A stretch of DNA of 64,000 bases from Tetradesmus obliquus (Eukaryota > Chlorophyta > Chlorophyceae > Sphaeropleales > Scenedesmaceae): positions 2,790,001 to 2,854,000 of the forward strand of contig CP126197.1 in assembly GCA_030272155.1 (NCBI GenBank), written 5' to 3'. Shown one piece after another: positions 15,083 to 27,862 of this stretch; position 1 is the first letter of the stretch; every line of letters begins with the position of its first letter. The notes under the pieces are model-generated. The model saw only the letters and a program-made list of their open reading frames with translations, ran no database searches and was not told the origin of the DNA. Position numbers and translations under genes: made by a program.

Positions 15083-18000
15083 TTACGTATCGATCACAAT
15101 GTGCCCTCCTCTGTCCAGGAGCTTTCTTTGATGCAAGTGAGTGCTGCCACAGCAACCCATACAGCATCTCACATCACTCAAGCATTCTGGCACTAAATGT
15201 AACCAACAGGTGCAGCAGACACTGTTGTAATTATACGCCAGCAACTCCTCACCCTTATCCCAGTTGCATGCTGCCGTGTTGAGGTCTGAATCGCAGCGGC
15301 CGTTGCCAAGTCGCTTTCGATCTCCTGGATTGCAGCTCTCTGCAATGGCCATGACAACGCAGGCACGTCAGCAGAAGCCAAGCAGCACAAGCAGCAGCAG
15401 AGCAATCCAGATCCTATTCATGCACCAACATTCTGCTGAAGTAGCCCCAAGATGATGTGGTAACTGAACTCTCTTATAGATGGCACTATAGATGGAACAA
15501 GATGCTAAGAATGTTGCCAACGAACCTGGGCTTAAGGCTGCAGCACACTTAGACAGGAAGGTGCAGCTATGTTTGTAAGCTGACACGCGCTGCTGCATTT
15601 TGCATACTGCTCGCTCGTCATACTTACTGCTGGTCAGCGGAAGTGTTTTAGATGGCGGGTTGTACACCTTGCAGGAATCAGCGTCCTGCAGCAGCCGCCG
15701 GCCGCTGGATGCTGCTGTGTTGTAGCACATCATGAAGGATGGGTTGCAGGCATTGGCCAGTATGGTGGTGGCATTGGTCTTGGGGTCAGTGTATGTCTGC
15801 AGGTCAAACACAGCAAGGTGATTCAACAATAGTTACGTTTGAGAGAGGATAGTAACATGTGGGTCCTGGCACCATCTTGAATGGCATGAGCCACAACAGG
15901 TTGAACACATGGTCTGAGACATGAAGTTAGTCTGACTGCTGGTTTGAGAGCAGGGCGATGGCCAGCAAGAACAAGGCTCTGAAGTCAGCCAACAGGTTAA
16001 AGCATGGCATGCGTGTAATATCATCAAGCGAAGATCAGCAGCACTCCAGCATTTGCAGCCATGCCCAAGTGAAGCTAGAGCACATGCTATACGTGGACTA
16101 TGTGCTGCAGCTGCACGATCCAACGTCTGGGAGACATGTAACAGACCAGCACTCACTGCTGCGGCCTTGTTGCAGGTCGTCGAACAGCAGTCACCTGCAC
16201 ATGCAAACAGCGGGAACCACAAGTCATCATTGACCATGCACGACATATAATGTGCTGCGGCGTGGTGTGCAGATAGCAAGTGGATTTGCTGCTCCTGCTT
16301 GTGCCAAGCTGCATTTGTTTCACTTCCTCGGCTGCTTGCTTATTGAGTGTGGTTGCAGATGCACCGCCCCTTTAGCCAGTTGCAAGCAGCTGCTGCAAGC
16401 TAGCCTTGCGCCTGCTGCGTGCAGTGCCACTGCTGCTGCTGCTGCGGCGGCGGCTACTTCTGCCAGGGGGCCGCTAAAAAGAGGCAGGGGCTGTCAAGCG
16501 CCAGAGGACTCACCACCATCCCTGCAGACACGGTGGCAGTAATTTGGAAGCAGCAGCGAAGGCAGCAGCAGCAGGCAAGACATTATTAGTAGCCAGTGTG
16601 CATTGGACACCATGTACCATGTACAACCATGCAAGTGTGCATCAGGCATGCAGCTTAGCAGCCACAGGAGCAGCATTGCACTTAGCAAACTAGAAACTGG
16701 CGAGCACAAGATGCGTATCAGAGCCAGCAGCAGCAGCAGCAGCCAGCACAGTTGCCTGCATCGCACTCAAGACAACACCACATCACCACTAGTAGCCTAT
16801 GCAGCAGCAAGGAAGAGCAGATGCGCCGCTGCAGGTTTCACAAAGCCTTCGAGCGCTGCTGGCTGCCCTGCACGCACCAGTTGCAGAACTGCACGTTGTA
16901 GGGCCCATAGTTGCACAGGCTGTTGTTCAGGTTGCGCACAATCAGCGTGGTGTTGGTGGCGTTTGTCTTCGCCTTGATGTATTGGACGCACAAGTTGAGG
17001 TTGAACGCCAAGTTGGTGACACCCTTTGACTTTGCGTACGCTGTGGAGTCTGATATCCAGTCGACAGTCGTGTAGTTGACACAGCTGGCAGTTGTGTTGC
17101 TGCCGTAGGCCTTCCGGGTGTATGTCCCTGTGGGGCACTGCAGTGCAGGCAGGGTGATGGAGTGTTCATATGTGTTCACTTCCGAAGGCCATGGAACACA
17201 CCAACTTGAATTCAGGCCAGTCAAACTATAACTGAAAGTCGACACAGGCAGGACCAAGCTGTTACTCCGCCACCAGGCTACAATGCCAGCAGATGTATGC
17301 ACAAGAAGGGACACCTGCTGCAAGGTGCCATCTGGCTGGTGCATCAAGCATGCTTCCTTCCGCATATGATGATGAGCCAGCAGCTTGATGTGCTCATAAT
17401 GTTTCTTCTAAGTACCTGCACACTGCATGTTGAGTCAAGCATGACAACAGTGGATGCTGCAACATGCTGTTATGCAGTGCTATCAGCAGGAGGAGCTTCC
17501 CCTGAGAGCCTCTCGGTAGCTCTTGAGTCTTGGGTATCCCACTTTTTGGAGAGGAGCTTGTTACATAACATGTTGTTATAACACTTACTGTGATGCAGTC
17601 CGTCAGTCCCGTCGTCGCAGTATACTGCCCGCCCTCGCAAGGCATGTACTGTAGGCCAGGATCCATACACAGTACGTTGAATGAGAAAGAGCATCAGGCG
17701 CACATGCAGCGGACACGACGCAGCAGTCAGCATGTAATTGTGTTTGCGTGCGCAGTCACAGCAAGCACTCATTGCATGGCATTACAGCATGCGCATGCAG
17801 ATCAGGCAGCAGTAGGAGTGGCAGCCGGTATGAAGAATGCATGGCATTTGCGTAATATTATTCAGCAGCAGCAGTGCAGCAGCTGCATGGCATTTGCGTA
17901 ATATTATTCAGCAGCAGCAGTGCAGCAGCTGCAGCAGCAGTGCAGCAGCTGCAGCAGCAGTGCAGCAGCTGCAGCAGCAGTGCAGCAGCTGCAGCAACAG

Positions 18001-21000
18001 TGCGGCAGCTGCAGCAGCAGGTACAACTGCGTTGCCTCTGCTGCTCACATAGCTTGAGCTTGTGGTTGACTGGCAGCTTCCTGCTGGCGCTAGTTTGCAG
18101 CTGTTGGCACCTGCAGCAAAGACACACGCAGCGCACATCGTCAGCACGCGCAACAGCAGACACATTTATCGGCTTTGGTGGTGCAGGTCTTCTTTAGCAT
18201 GCTACACATGCAATGCTTGGCTTGCCGTGATACATGCTGCACAACTCCTGGCCAGCAGACAACAATCGCAGCAAACTGTCCTCACCAGTGATCGCTCAAG
18301 TTCCGACTGGACAGAACAAGCAGCTCCCATCAGCAGCAGCGCGCTTACCATAGCACGCGATCACAAGCCTCACTAATTTGCAGCACACACACGCAACTGA
18401 CTAATGATCTCACCGATGCTGGACCACGATCCAACTGGGCATGACAGGCAGCTCGCATCAGCAGCAGCGCGCTTAGTGCCCGCGGCGCAAGCCGTGCAGT
18501 TGTGTGCTGTGCCGGTGCTTGCTGTGTAGTAGCCCTCAGCGCAGTTGATGCAGGCAGTGGATCCATTCAGCTTGGCAAAGGAGTTGAGGGCGCAGGCCAC
18601 ACAGGTGCTGCTGCTGCCTGCACCGATGGCTGCTGAGAAGGTGCCAGCGGGGCACCGTGTGCAGTTGGTGCCTGCACAGCAGCAGCAGAGCAACTCATGG
18701 GGTCAGCATGGCACAGCAGCAGCAGAGCAACTCATGGGGTCAGCATGGCACAGCAGCAGCAGAGCAACTCATGGGGTCAGCATGGCACAGCAGCAGCAGA
18801 GCAACTCATGGGGTCAGCATGGCACAGCAGCAGCAGAGCAACTCATGGGGTCAGCATGGCACAGCAGCAGCAGAGCAACTCATGGGGTCAGCATGGCACA
18901 GCAGCAGCAGAGCAACTCATGGGGTCAGCATGGCACAGCAGCAGCAGAGCAACTCATGGGGTCAGCATGGCACAGCAGCAGCAGAGCAACTCATGGGGTC
19001 AGCATGGCACAGCAGCAGCAGAGCAACTCATGGGGTCAGCATGGCACATATGGTGCAAGTTGATACGGCGAATGACGCCAAGCACAACCACCATCATAAT
19101 CAAAGGACACAACAGCAGCTGGTACTTTGCCATTGGTGGCTCCCAGAAGCAGAAAGTTGATTCGATATATCACTGACTCGACAACAGTCAGGGTGCACGC
19201 ACCTCCTGTGATGTTGCCAAAGGTGCCGGCCGGGCAGGGCGTGCAGAGTGCCGCGCCAGTGGTGTTGGTGTACTGGCCTGCTCACAGCAGAAGCAAAACA
19301 ATCAAATTATGAAGCGTTGTCAGTAAAAAACAAGCCCTGGTTTGGGCAACTGAGTGGTCTGTTTGAACAAAACCTGCCGGCAGCAGCGCCGCTAGCCTTC
19401 TTTGAGATGGTAACGAAACCGCAACTCGTCACAGGGGCTATTGATGATTACTGCATTGTTGCATTGATTGTTGCTATTAGGGTGCATTGCAGCTGACCAG
19501 AAGGGAGACTGCTGGGCAGTGGGCACACGTGTATGAAATGTAACAACATTTGAACTGAAATGACAGCTCACCGAGCGGGCAGGGCTGGTAGGTGTCCATG
19601 GTCACGCTCCTGTAGCGCCCAACCTTGCAGGGGTTGCACTTCACCTTGGTCTATGAAACGTAACAGCATTCAAAAAGCATATGACAGCTCACCAAGCGGG
19701 CAGGGCTGGCAGGTGCCCATGGTCACGCTCCTGTAGCGCCCAATTTTACAGGGGTTGCACTTCACCACAGTCGAGTTGGCGCTGAGGGGCTGGGACTCAA
19801 AGCCGGCGCCACACGTGCAGCGCACCTTGATGTCTACCACAAGGCCTGCCGTTGGCTGGTTCTGCACAGGGAGGAGAGTTGGCAGCAGGAGTTAGGCCTG
19901 AAATCCACTGATCTGATGCAAGACAGGGTTGAGAAGCAGGGTTGAGAAGCAAAACATCACACAGCAACACATGCACCAGGTCCTTGCATGCTTGGCGTGT
20001 GAGTGCAGATAGCCGTCTCGAGATGCTTGCAGGCGGCAATGCAAAGGCAGCCAGCTGCCGGCAATGCCTGTGTGGCCCCTCTTGGGTGTTACTGACCTAC
20101 GCAGATGCAATGAGCCAGCAAGTGGAGCATGCCACAGCGCTGCACTAACGACGCATGCTCCATGCTTCTCCAACACTTGATGTAGCATACTGTAAAATGA
20201 CGAGTTCTAGACAAAGCCAGGATCCCGAGGGATGCTGGTCATGCACAGCTGCGCACCTTCAAGCAATGCTGAGCCAGAAGACCCCCGCCAAAGTCTCCTG
20301 GCACTCTGAGTGGGGCTGTTCATGTAGGCACGGCTGCCCGGCAGCATGGCATCAAGCAATAGACATACCTGTAGTGTACTGTATCTGTGCAGCACTCACC
20401 TGGGTGTTTGCAATTGACCCAACATTAAAAGAGCAGGTGGCCCCCTGGCAGGCACTGTACAGAGAGCTGGTGATGTCTGTGTAGCCAAAGTTGTTGCTGG
20501 TGCCATAGCCGGCAGACACCAACACCGCAACCTGCACACACAGCAGCACGCCGCAACACCAAATACTGCTGGTGGACTAGCTCCAGTGGATGCAGCTGTA
20601 TGGCTTAATATGTGATGCAATGGTGAATGAATGCAGCTTGATGAGCAGGATTTAGGCTGACAATGCCACCGGCTGCTACAGGTTTGCCAGCGCAAGCCAT
20701 CACTCAACGGGTTGTGGCATGACGTTTGGCACAAACCGCAACATTGCTTGCAGCGCAAGTGCTGCACATAGCTACATGGCCGCAGCACGCTTAGCATCAA
20801 GGACCTGGAATTTGTGCGAACTGACCTGAGATCCAGCAGAGGGGCATGTCACGTTTGCAGTGTAGCCAGCGCTCCCCGGCACAGCATCACCAAACAGCAT
20901 CAGCTCATATAGCGGCCGCCTGTTGGCAAAGTAACTCGGCTCCACGCACGCAAACTGCACTGTCTGGGGGATGCAGCCGCCGCTGGCCAGTGTGCAGTTG

Positions 21001-24000
21001 TTCTTGCCGTAACAGGCCTTATACAGCGGCTGATTTGCAGTGCTACTGGCACACGTGGCTGCAAAGGTGCTGCCTGTTGTGCCTGCGGTGTTGTAGTTGG
21101 TGAGGACTGCCTGGCGAAGGGTGCGGTGGCCCTGACGCCATGTTGTTTCCTGTGCTGCTGTTGGTGAGGTGAAGACGGTGTTATTGACATAGCCTGGTGC
21201 TGCAACGCCACCTGGTGCCGGCCACGCGTAGTTGGAGTTGCACAATGTTTGCCAGGCGGATTTGGTGGTTTGAGCCACATCACCTCCAAAGCTGCAGGCA
21301 GGCAGGAGCGTAAAGCAAGGAGTGAGAGAAGCAGGGACGCGTTTGTCGGTGTACTAGGCTGATAAGGAGTTGCAGGAGTGATTGTCGGACATATTGATGC
21401 ATGCCGTGGGTTGGCCATTCCGCGCATACTTGCATCTAACCAGGGGGGGGGGGGGGGGGGGGGCAGGCAAGAAAGTGTAGGACATCATCATAAAAAAGCT
21501 TGACGGGCCCTAGACACCCCCCCACCCACCCCCACCCCACTGCAGAAATGTGCGCTGTCAGGCCCCAGAAGTACATAAATATTATGTTATAGCTATTATA
21601 TCATTTCTGGACCCCAAAAGCCGTGCTTTGGCGTGGTTGCAACATCACACGAACGATCTGATGTCTCTGCTGTACTGCTACTGCCGCCACCCCCAACGCG
21701 TCTCGGCGCCTGTCTGCCACCTTGTTATCCTCTGGTATTAATGACCAGGATACTAAAACGTGTGCAAACAACAGTACATGACCTAAGCTTTCATATGAGC
21801 CCAGTCTTGCCTTCATCGGGCTCCTGGCAAAGAGTTCGGACCCCCAATACAAGAAAGTTGGTGGGCCCCCAGACACCCACCCACCCCCCTCCCCAAACCC
21901 ACCCCAGAACCCCTGTAAAAACTTGCAGGTTTGATATAGTATATAAGTTGTTCTAAAGTTGCCAGCCAAAAAGGGATGATGATGCTGTCAGTGGAGAAAG
22001 TGCCCCTCCCCCTTGATCTAACGCATCTAAGCAACACAATGGCGCGCAGAACTGCACTTGACAGCAGTTCACAACATAGCGGCGCCACGCACCTGCAGAA
22101 GTTGCTGGAGCATGTCTGAGTCGCTGAGCAGTAGCTGTTGTGGGCTGCCACCATTGCAGCGAGATCAGCTGCCGTGCCGGGTGAAAAGCCTGCGTAGAAA
22201 GAGCCGACAAGGTTGCCCAGCTTGTTCTGGCAGACCACGCTCCAGAGCCAGCTGCCTCCGTGGCTCAGGCCATTGCAGAGGTAGTTACTGTCCATGCTGG
22301 CAGGGCCATACACTGCATCAATGTAGCTGAAGGTGCCTGCAGCAGCAGCAGCAGCAGCATCAGCAGCAGCAGCATTGTGGGGCACCGCCACAAGAAACAG
22401 TGCACAGCATGCAGGCATGTGCACACAGCACTGGCAGGGGTTCTAAGACCTAAAGAGTTGTCTTCTTGCAACATCTCATGAAACAAAATGAATTCAAACA
22501 CACATACATTGCACTCTGGACTGCGGGTGACAAAGCGCACCGTATGTAGTGGGCGGATTGGGAAACGATGTGGCAGAACAGCCTTGTGTGCTGGCCTGCA
22601 AACAGCAGACGCCACAGGGCAGTGTTTGGCACAACACATATTGCAGAAGATGACGAAGGAGGTGTGGAGCCCAGGGGCACCGCACCCACTCCAGCATTCA
22701 CCATACCCAAGAGCTGCAGCGCAGGTCGCAAACCACTCACTCAATCAAATGTGTCTTTCTCACTTTTCCCTAATTATATGGTGCAGGACCCCTTGTGCAT
22801 GCTGAAGATATGACAGGCAGCAGCACCCAACAAGTCCTACTGCCGCTCTGTCAAGAGTGACAGCATGTGCTACTGCCTGCATTCTTTGCGTCATTGGTTT
22901 TTTTTGCGTTCAAGATACACACCTGGCTTGCAGTGTAGTAAGCAGGGCAGTATGCTGGGCTAACAAGCCCTTGCACAAACTTCCTTCCTCCAATGGCAGA
23001 GGTGGAGCTGGGGCTGGCCCCTTGTGTTTGTGGGGTGGGGTCAGTCACCCAAGGAGGGGCACTGACACTCGACTGCAGCAGCAGCAGCAGCAGCAGCAGG
23101 ACAAATCAGAAGGCAACACACCAGAAGCAAGCCAGCTGCATCACCTCAGATGCCTCTGAATATTCAAATCCTACAGAACAATATTTCTCAGGGCTGCAGC
23201 CTGCTTCTAGCACTAACCCAGCGAGCTGCTACTCCGCGACAGCGACTGCACCCAGTGTAATTTTTTGACTACTTGGGTTGGGCGACCGACAACACCCACA
23301 CAAGGCTGACAAACTCCAGTTGCTTTATAAGCGCCGCCACAGGTTGCTGGACAAGGATACGGTCGCGGACACAGCAGTATTCTTGCATAAGAATACTATG
23401 AAAGGAATGCAGATGTAATGCATGCGGATGAGCAGTGGGAGGCCACTCAGTGAGTGGGTGAGTGATTGAGTGACTACCCAGGCAGCTCTGCAGCTCCTGG
23501 GTTAGTTAAAGCTAAAAGGGTGTGTGTGTGTGGCCAGGGGCGGCACCCCTGGGCTCCACACCCTCTACCTGTCCACTTGCGCCCTGAGGCCACTCACAAA
23601 GGTGCTGTAGTGCTTGAAGAAGCACAGCTCATATTTGAGCATGCTCCACATCTGCGTGGCATTCCACACCGTGCCAGCAGGAATGCCGCTTTTGAAAGCC
23701 GCCGTTATATCACTCGTGGTTGACAGCCAGGGTGTGAAGCAAGGGTCCACAGGCCCAGGGCTTGTTACATTTGCCTTTGAAGCGTAGGGCTGGATGTATG
23801 TCACGAGCATCTGGCGGGCTCCACAGCTGAAAGCGTTGCTTGTGGGTGCGGCGCCGGCTTGATACGGGTCTGGCACCACGAGTTTGGGCGTTGCTGAATG
23901 CACCTTGGTGCCGCGTGTGACTGCGAAGCTGCCGGAGCTTCCGCCTGAGGAACCTGGGAGAGTCTCATTGTGCCACCAGCCGGCGTCGTAAGTGACGTCG

Positions 24001-27000
24001 AAGGCTGCTGCTGCAGTAGTCAGGTATGGCAAGGGACCGAACGGCGAGTTGCTGCACGCAGCACACAGCACACACATAGTGCAACAGGCACACATGCAGG
24101 GGGGTCAGCAGCACTGGCTTGGTGGCCCATTACTGTAGATGAGTGCACCCATCTATTATTCCTATGGAGTGTTGATGAGTCCTGCCAAAAGGCAGCGCCC
24201 TGTTGACCTCACAAAGGCGCAAGGTGCTCATGGGCAAGCCAAGGCCAAGCCTCTCAGCACAGAGCACACAAAGCTTTTGCACATGTTTTACAGCTGCACA
24301 GCAACATGCGCAGCTAGCTGTCGCAAGGTTTGTTATGGGCAGTCCCGGCTGCCACACTGCTTGATGCCATTTGTTTCATGCGCTGCTGTTGAATTGCCAA
24401 TGCTGCGCATGTGTTTGTTTGTTGTTGGAACTTAGACTCACAAGTCCACGCAGTACACGTAGGCCAGCAGGTTGTCGAAGCCGGGGAAAAGCTGCAGCTC
24501 CAGCTCAGCCAGCAGCTTGGTGGCCTGTGGCAGCAGCAGCAGGAGCAGCAGCAGCATGTTCATTGCCGGTTAGAGTAGCCAGGGGAGACCTGCAGCACCA
24601 GCTCAGCAAGCAGCTTCTGCGCTGTAACAGCAGCAGCAACGGCAGCTGTAGCAGCATGCTCACTGTTTTGGGGCCTGCTGGGTCACATGTGTGAGGCAGA
24701 TCGCAGATTAATCAGCAGCGGTAGCCTGTTAAAAGCTGATGAACTTGATGCTGTGTGCTGTCATGAGTTTGGGAGCCGCTGGCTTGATCATGCACCACAC
24801 AGCATGAGAGTGATCCTGCCATGCAGTGCAGACATGTGTGATGCCTCAGCACTGAACCATTCATTCAAATATTCAGTTATTTATACGCTCTGCTGACAAT
24901 GCTGCTGAGCCATCCCCACAAGCCTCCTGTGCAGCACAGCTGTGTGTAAGCGCGTCACTTGCGGTGCGTCAACTCACAATGGTGCTGTTGGTCAGGTAGC
25001 CTGTGGCAACAGCGGGACACACAGTATCCAGCCTGCAGGCACAAACAAGCACATACAAGTCTTCATTTGGCAGCACGCTGATTGTGATTGAGGACAGAAG
25101 CCAGCTGTGCGTGCTTATCACCATGATGTAATCAGCGAAGGATGTAGCAACATCGCTGTTGGCGCTGCGTCCCACTGCGGTAGAAGCCAGCTGTAGCTAT
25201 CTTGAGGGCAAGCACGCGCAGTTAGCAGATACTGTGCGGCACGGCTGATGTGCTGCCAGCTAGCAGCAGAGTCACCTGACAAGAGCCACTGGTCAACTGC
25301 CTATGAGCTTCTACTGTCCGGCTGCATACATGCACAGCACAGCTAGCTGCGCATTATGTAAGCGCTGCCTCGCTACATGCCACAGGCTGCAGCCCACACC
25401 ACTCACGCTGCATAGTTGATTGTGCATGAGGTCTGTTTAGGGTTTGCGCTGGGTGAGCCGCAAGGGAAGCGCATGGCAGCGCTGAGGTCACTGCCACACC
25501 CAGCGTAGTGCCGCACTGCCTTGAGCACAATCGGGTAGGAGTTGGCGGCACAGGAGAAGCTGATGCTGCCTGCTGTGCCCACTGCGCGTGTGAGGTACAC
25601 TGGCGGGCTCGGGATGATGATCACGTTGACAAAGGGGTCCAACCAGTAGCTGCGAGCATGGAAAGGTGTAAAGCATGTTATGAACCATGCTGAGCAGTGA
25701 TTGCAGGCTGCAGTGCACACGCTCGGAAAAAAGACTATGACGGAGGTAGTCGTGTAAGGTCCGAATAGCTGCTGGATCAGGGACTGAAGGCAGAGCACAC
25801 CACACATTGATCAACGCCAGCACTGGCAGCCACTGCGTGTTATCACAGCCGCCGCTCACTTGAGGTCCAGCACAGGCTTGAACTGCATGCGACTGCGGCT
25901 GCCGTCTAGATCTGCGCTGCATGTGGCCAAGCACCACCACACTGCAAAGCAAAACGCTGCACAGTGCTGCACTCACTTGAGGTCCAGCACAGGCTTGAAC
26001 TGTGTTTGTCTGCGGCTGCTATCTGCGCTGCATGTGGTCAAGCACCACCACACTGCAAAACAACAACAACAACAACAACCGCACTGCTGCACTCACTTGA
26101 GGTCCAGCACAGGCTTGAACTGCATGTGTGGGCGGCTGCCATCTAAGTCTGCGCTGCATGTGGCCAAGCACCACCACACTGCAAGACAACAACAACAACC
26201 GCACTGCTGCACTTACTTGAGGTCCAGCACAGGCTTGAATTGCTGCACCACGGCTGTGCCCAGAGAGGCGATGCGGAGTTCCACATCCCCGATGAGGTTG
26301 TTGATCAGGTTGTTGAGGGCAGAGAGGTCCGGCACAAAATTGGGCAGCAGCGGCTTCAGCAGCTGCAGGTGCAGACGCGCAGCAGCAGCAGCAGCAGCAA
26401 CACAGTGTGTGGATGCAAGGATGATACACCAGCTGCCACTCGCCCATGTCGAATGGCAGCAGCAACAGCAGCAGCCGCACTTGCGACCAAGTGTTTCAAG
26501 CCAGGTGTGGCCTCTCGTTGCAACCATTGTGGCGTGGCAAGGAATGCTGCACGCACAGCGCTGCGTCCAGCATGGAGTGCACACTGGGCTGTATGGCTGG
26601 GAAACGATCAGAGCCTGCATATGATCAGGCCTGCTTGAGACATGTATTCTGCAAACGCAGGTGCACCTGTCTCTGCCTGACTGTGAAGCTCGCGCTGAAC
26701 AGGTCCTGCAGGTACACGTGCTGCATACAGGCATTTGCCTGACACATCCTTATCGCACATGCAAGTGCAAAATGCGCACACAAAGCAGCTGTCTTTAAGA
26801 AACGGTATGTCTCACGTTGAACAGGTCCTGCAGGTACACGTTGAGCGGCTGCAGCCCAATGGCCTGCATCACGTAGTTGAGCGCGTCAGTCAGGATGGAG
26901 CCCTGCAGCAAGGACGCATCGCGGCAGCAGCAAGGCGGCGGGTCAGCAGGGCAGTACGGCAGTAGAGCAGCGTCACAGGCAATTTTGGGAGCCAACAGGA

Positions 27001-27830
27001 GGGATCCTGCAGAAGGGAGCCCCGGGAGTAGATGCATGACAGCCACGGAAGCAGCATGCGGCATGATGAGTGCGAAGCACTACTACACACCACACAGCAA
27101 AAACACAGGCTGCAGCACTGCCATTGATGGAGCGCTGCTGTGCTAATGCAGTCTGGCAGTGCCCTCCTCCACCTCCACCCCCTCACCATGCCGCAGAGGA
27201 GCATGTATAAGTAGACTCAGTGGCAAAGGCAACAGCAGCAGCAGCAGCATTCTGGAAATAGCAAGATCTAGCCAGGCCCCCCACCCCCTCACCAAGTCGC
27301 AGAGGAAGGCAGAGGAAGGAGGACGTGTATACAGACTCACGCAGCAACAGCAGCAACAAGCAGCCTAAACCTAGCCAAGATCTAGCCAGGGCCCCCACGC
27401 CCTCACCATGTCGCAGAGGAAGCATGTGTATTTAGACTCAGTGGCAACTGCAGCAGCAACAAGCTGTCTGGATCAAGCAAGATTCAACCAGGCAGCCCCC
27501 CCCCCACACACACACCAGGTCGCAGAGGAAGCTGAGGAAGTCGGGGCACTGGATGTTCTGCAGCACGTTGACCACCGCGTCGATGATGGACCTGGCAGCA
27601 GCAGCAGCAGCAGCAGTGGCGGTAGCAGCAGCCAGGACAGAAGAAGGCAAATACGCTGTGATGAGATTGTTCGTGCCAATCAGCGTGCTTGCAAAGGAGC
27701 TTTGCTAGTGCAGGCAGCTGGTGCTGGGTTGGTCTGCGCGGGTGGCGTCGATGAGCATGCAGCATGCGCGATGCTCTCGCGATATTGCGGGGATGCATAC
27801 TATATGCACCAGCTGCTGCCTGCTGCTGCT

Positions 27831-27862
<32 letters not shown>

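Noticed and set aside
18674-19043. CRISPR-like appearance of evenly spaced repeats
   Set aside because: Units are contiguous with no variable spacers, and the context is eukaryotic.
18545-19176. Long plus-strand frames with a repeating QQQQSNSWGQHG-type protein
   Set aside because: They are translations of the 37-bp minisatellite, in an intron of a minus-strand gene.
25860-26624. 254-codon plus-strand frame
   Set aside because: It runs antisense through duplicated exon edges of the minus-strand gene, whose phases fit.
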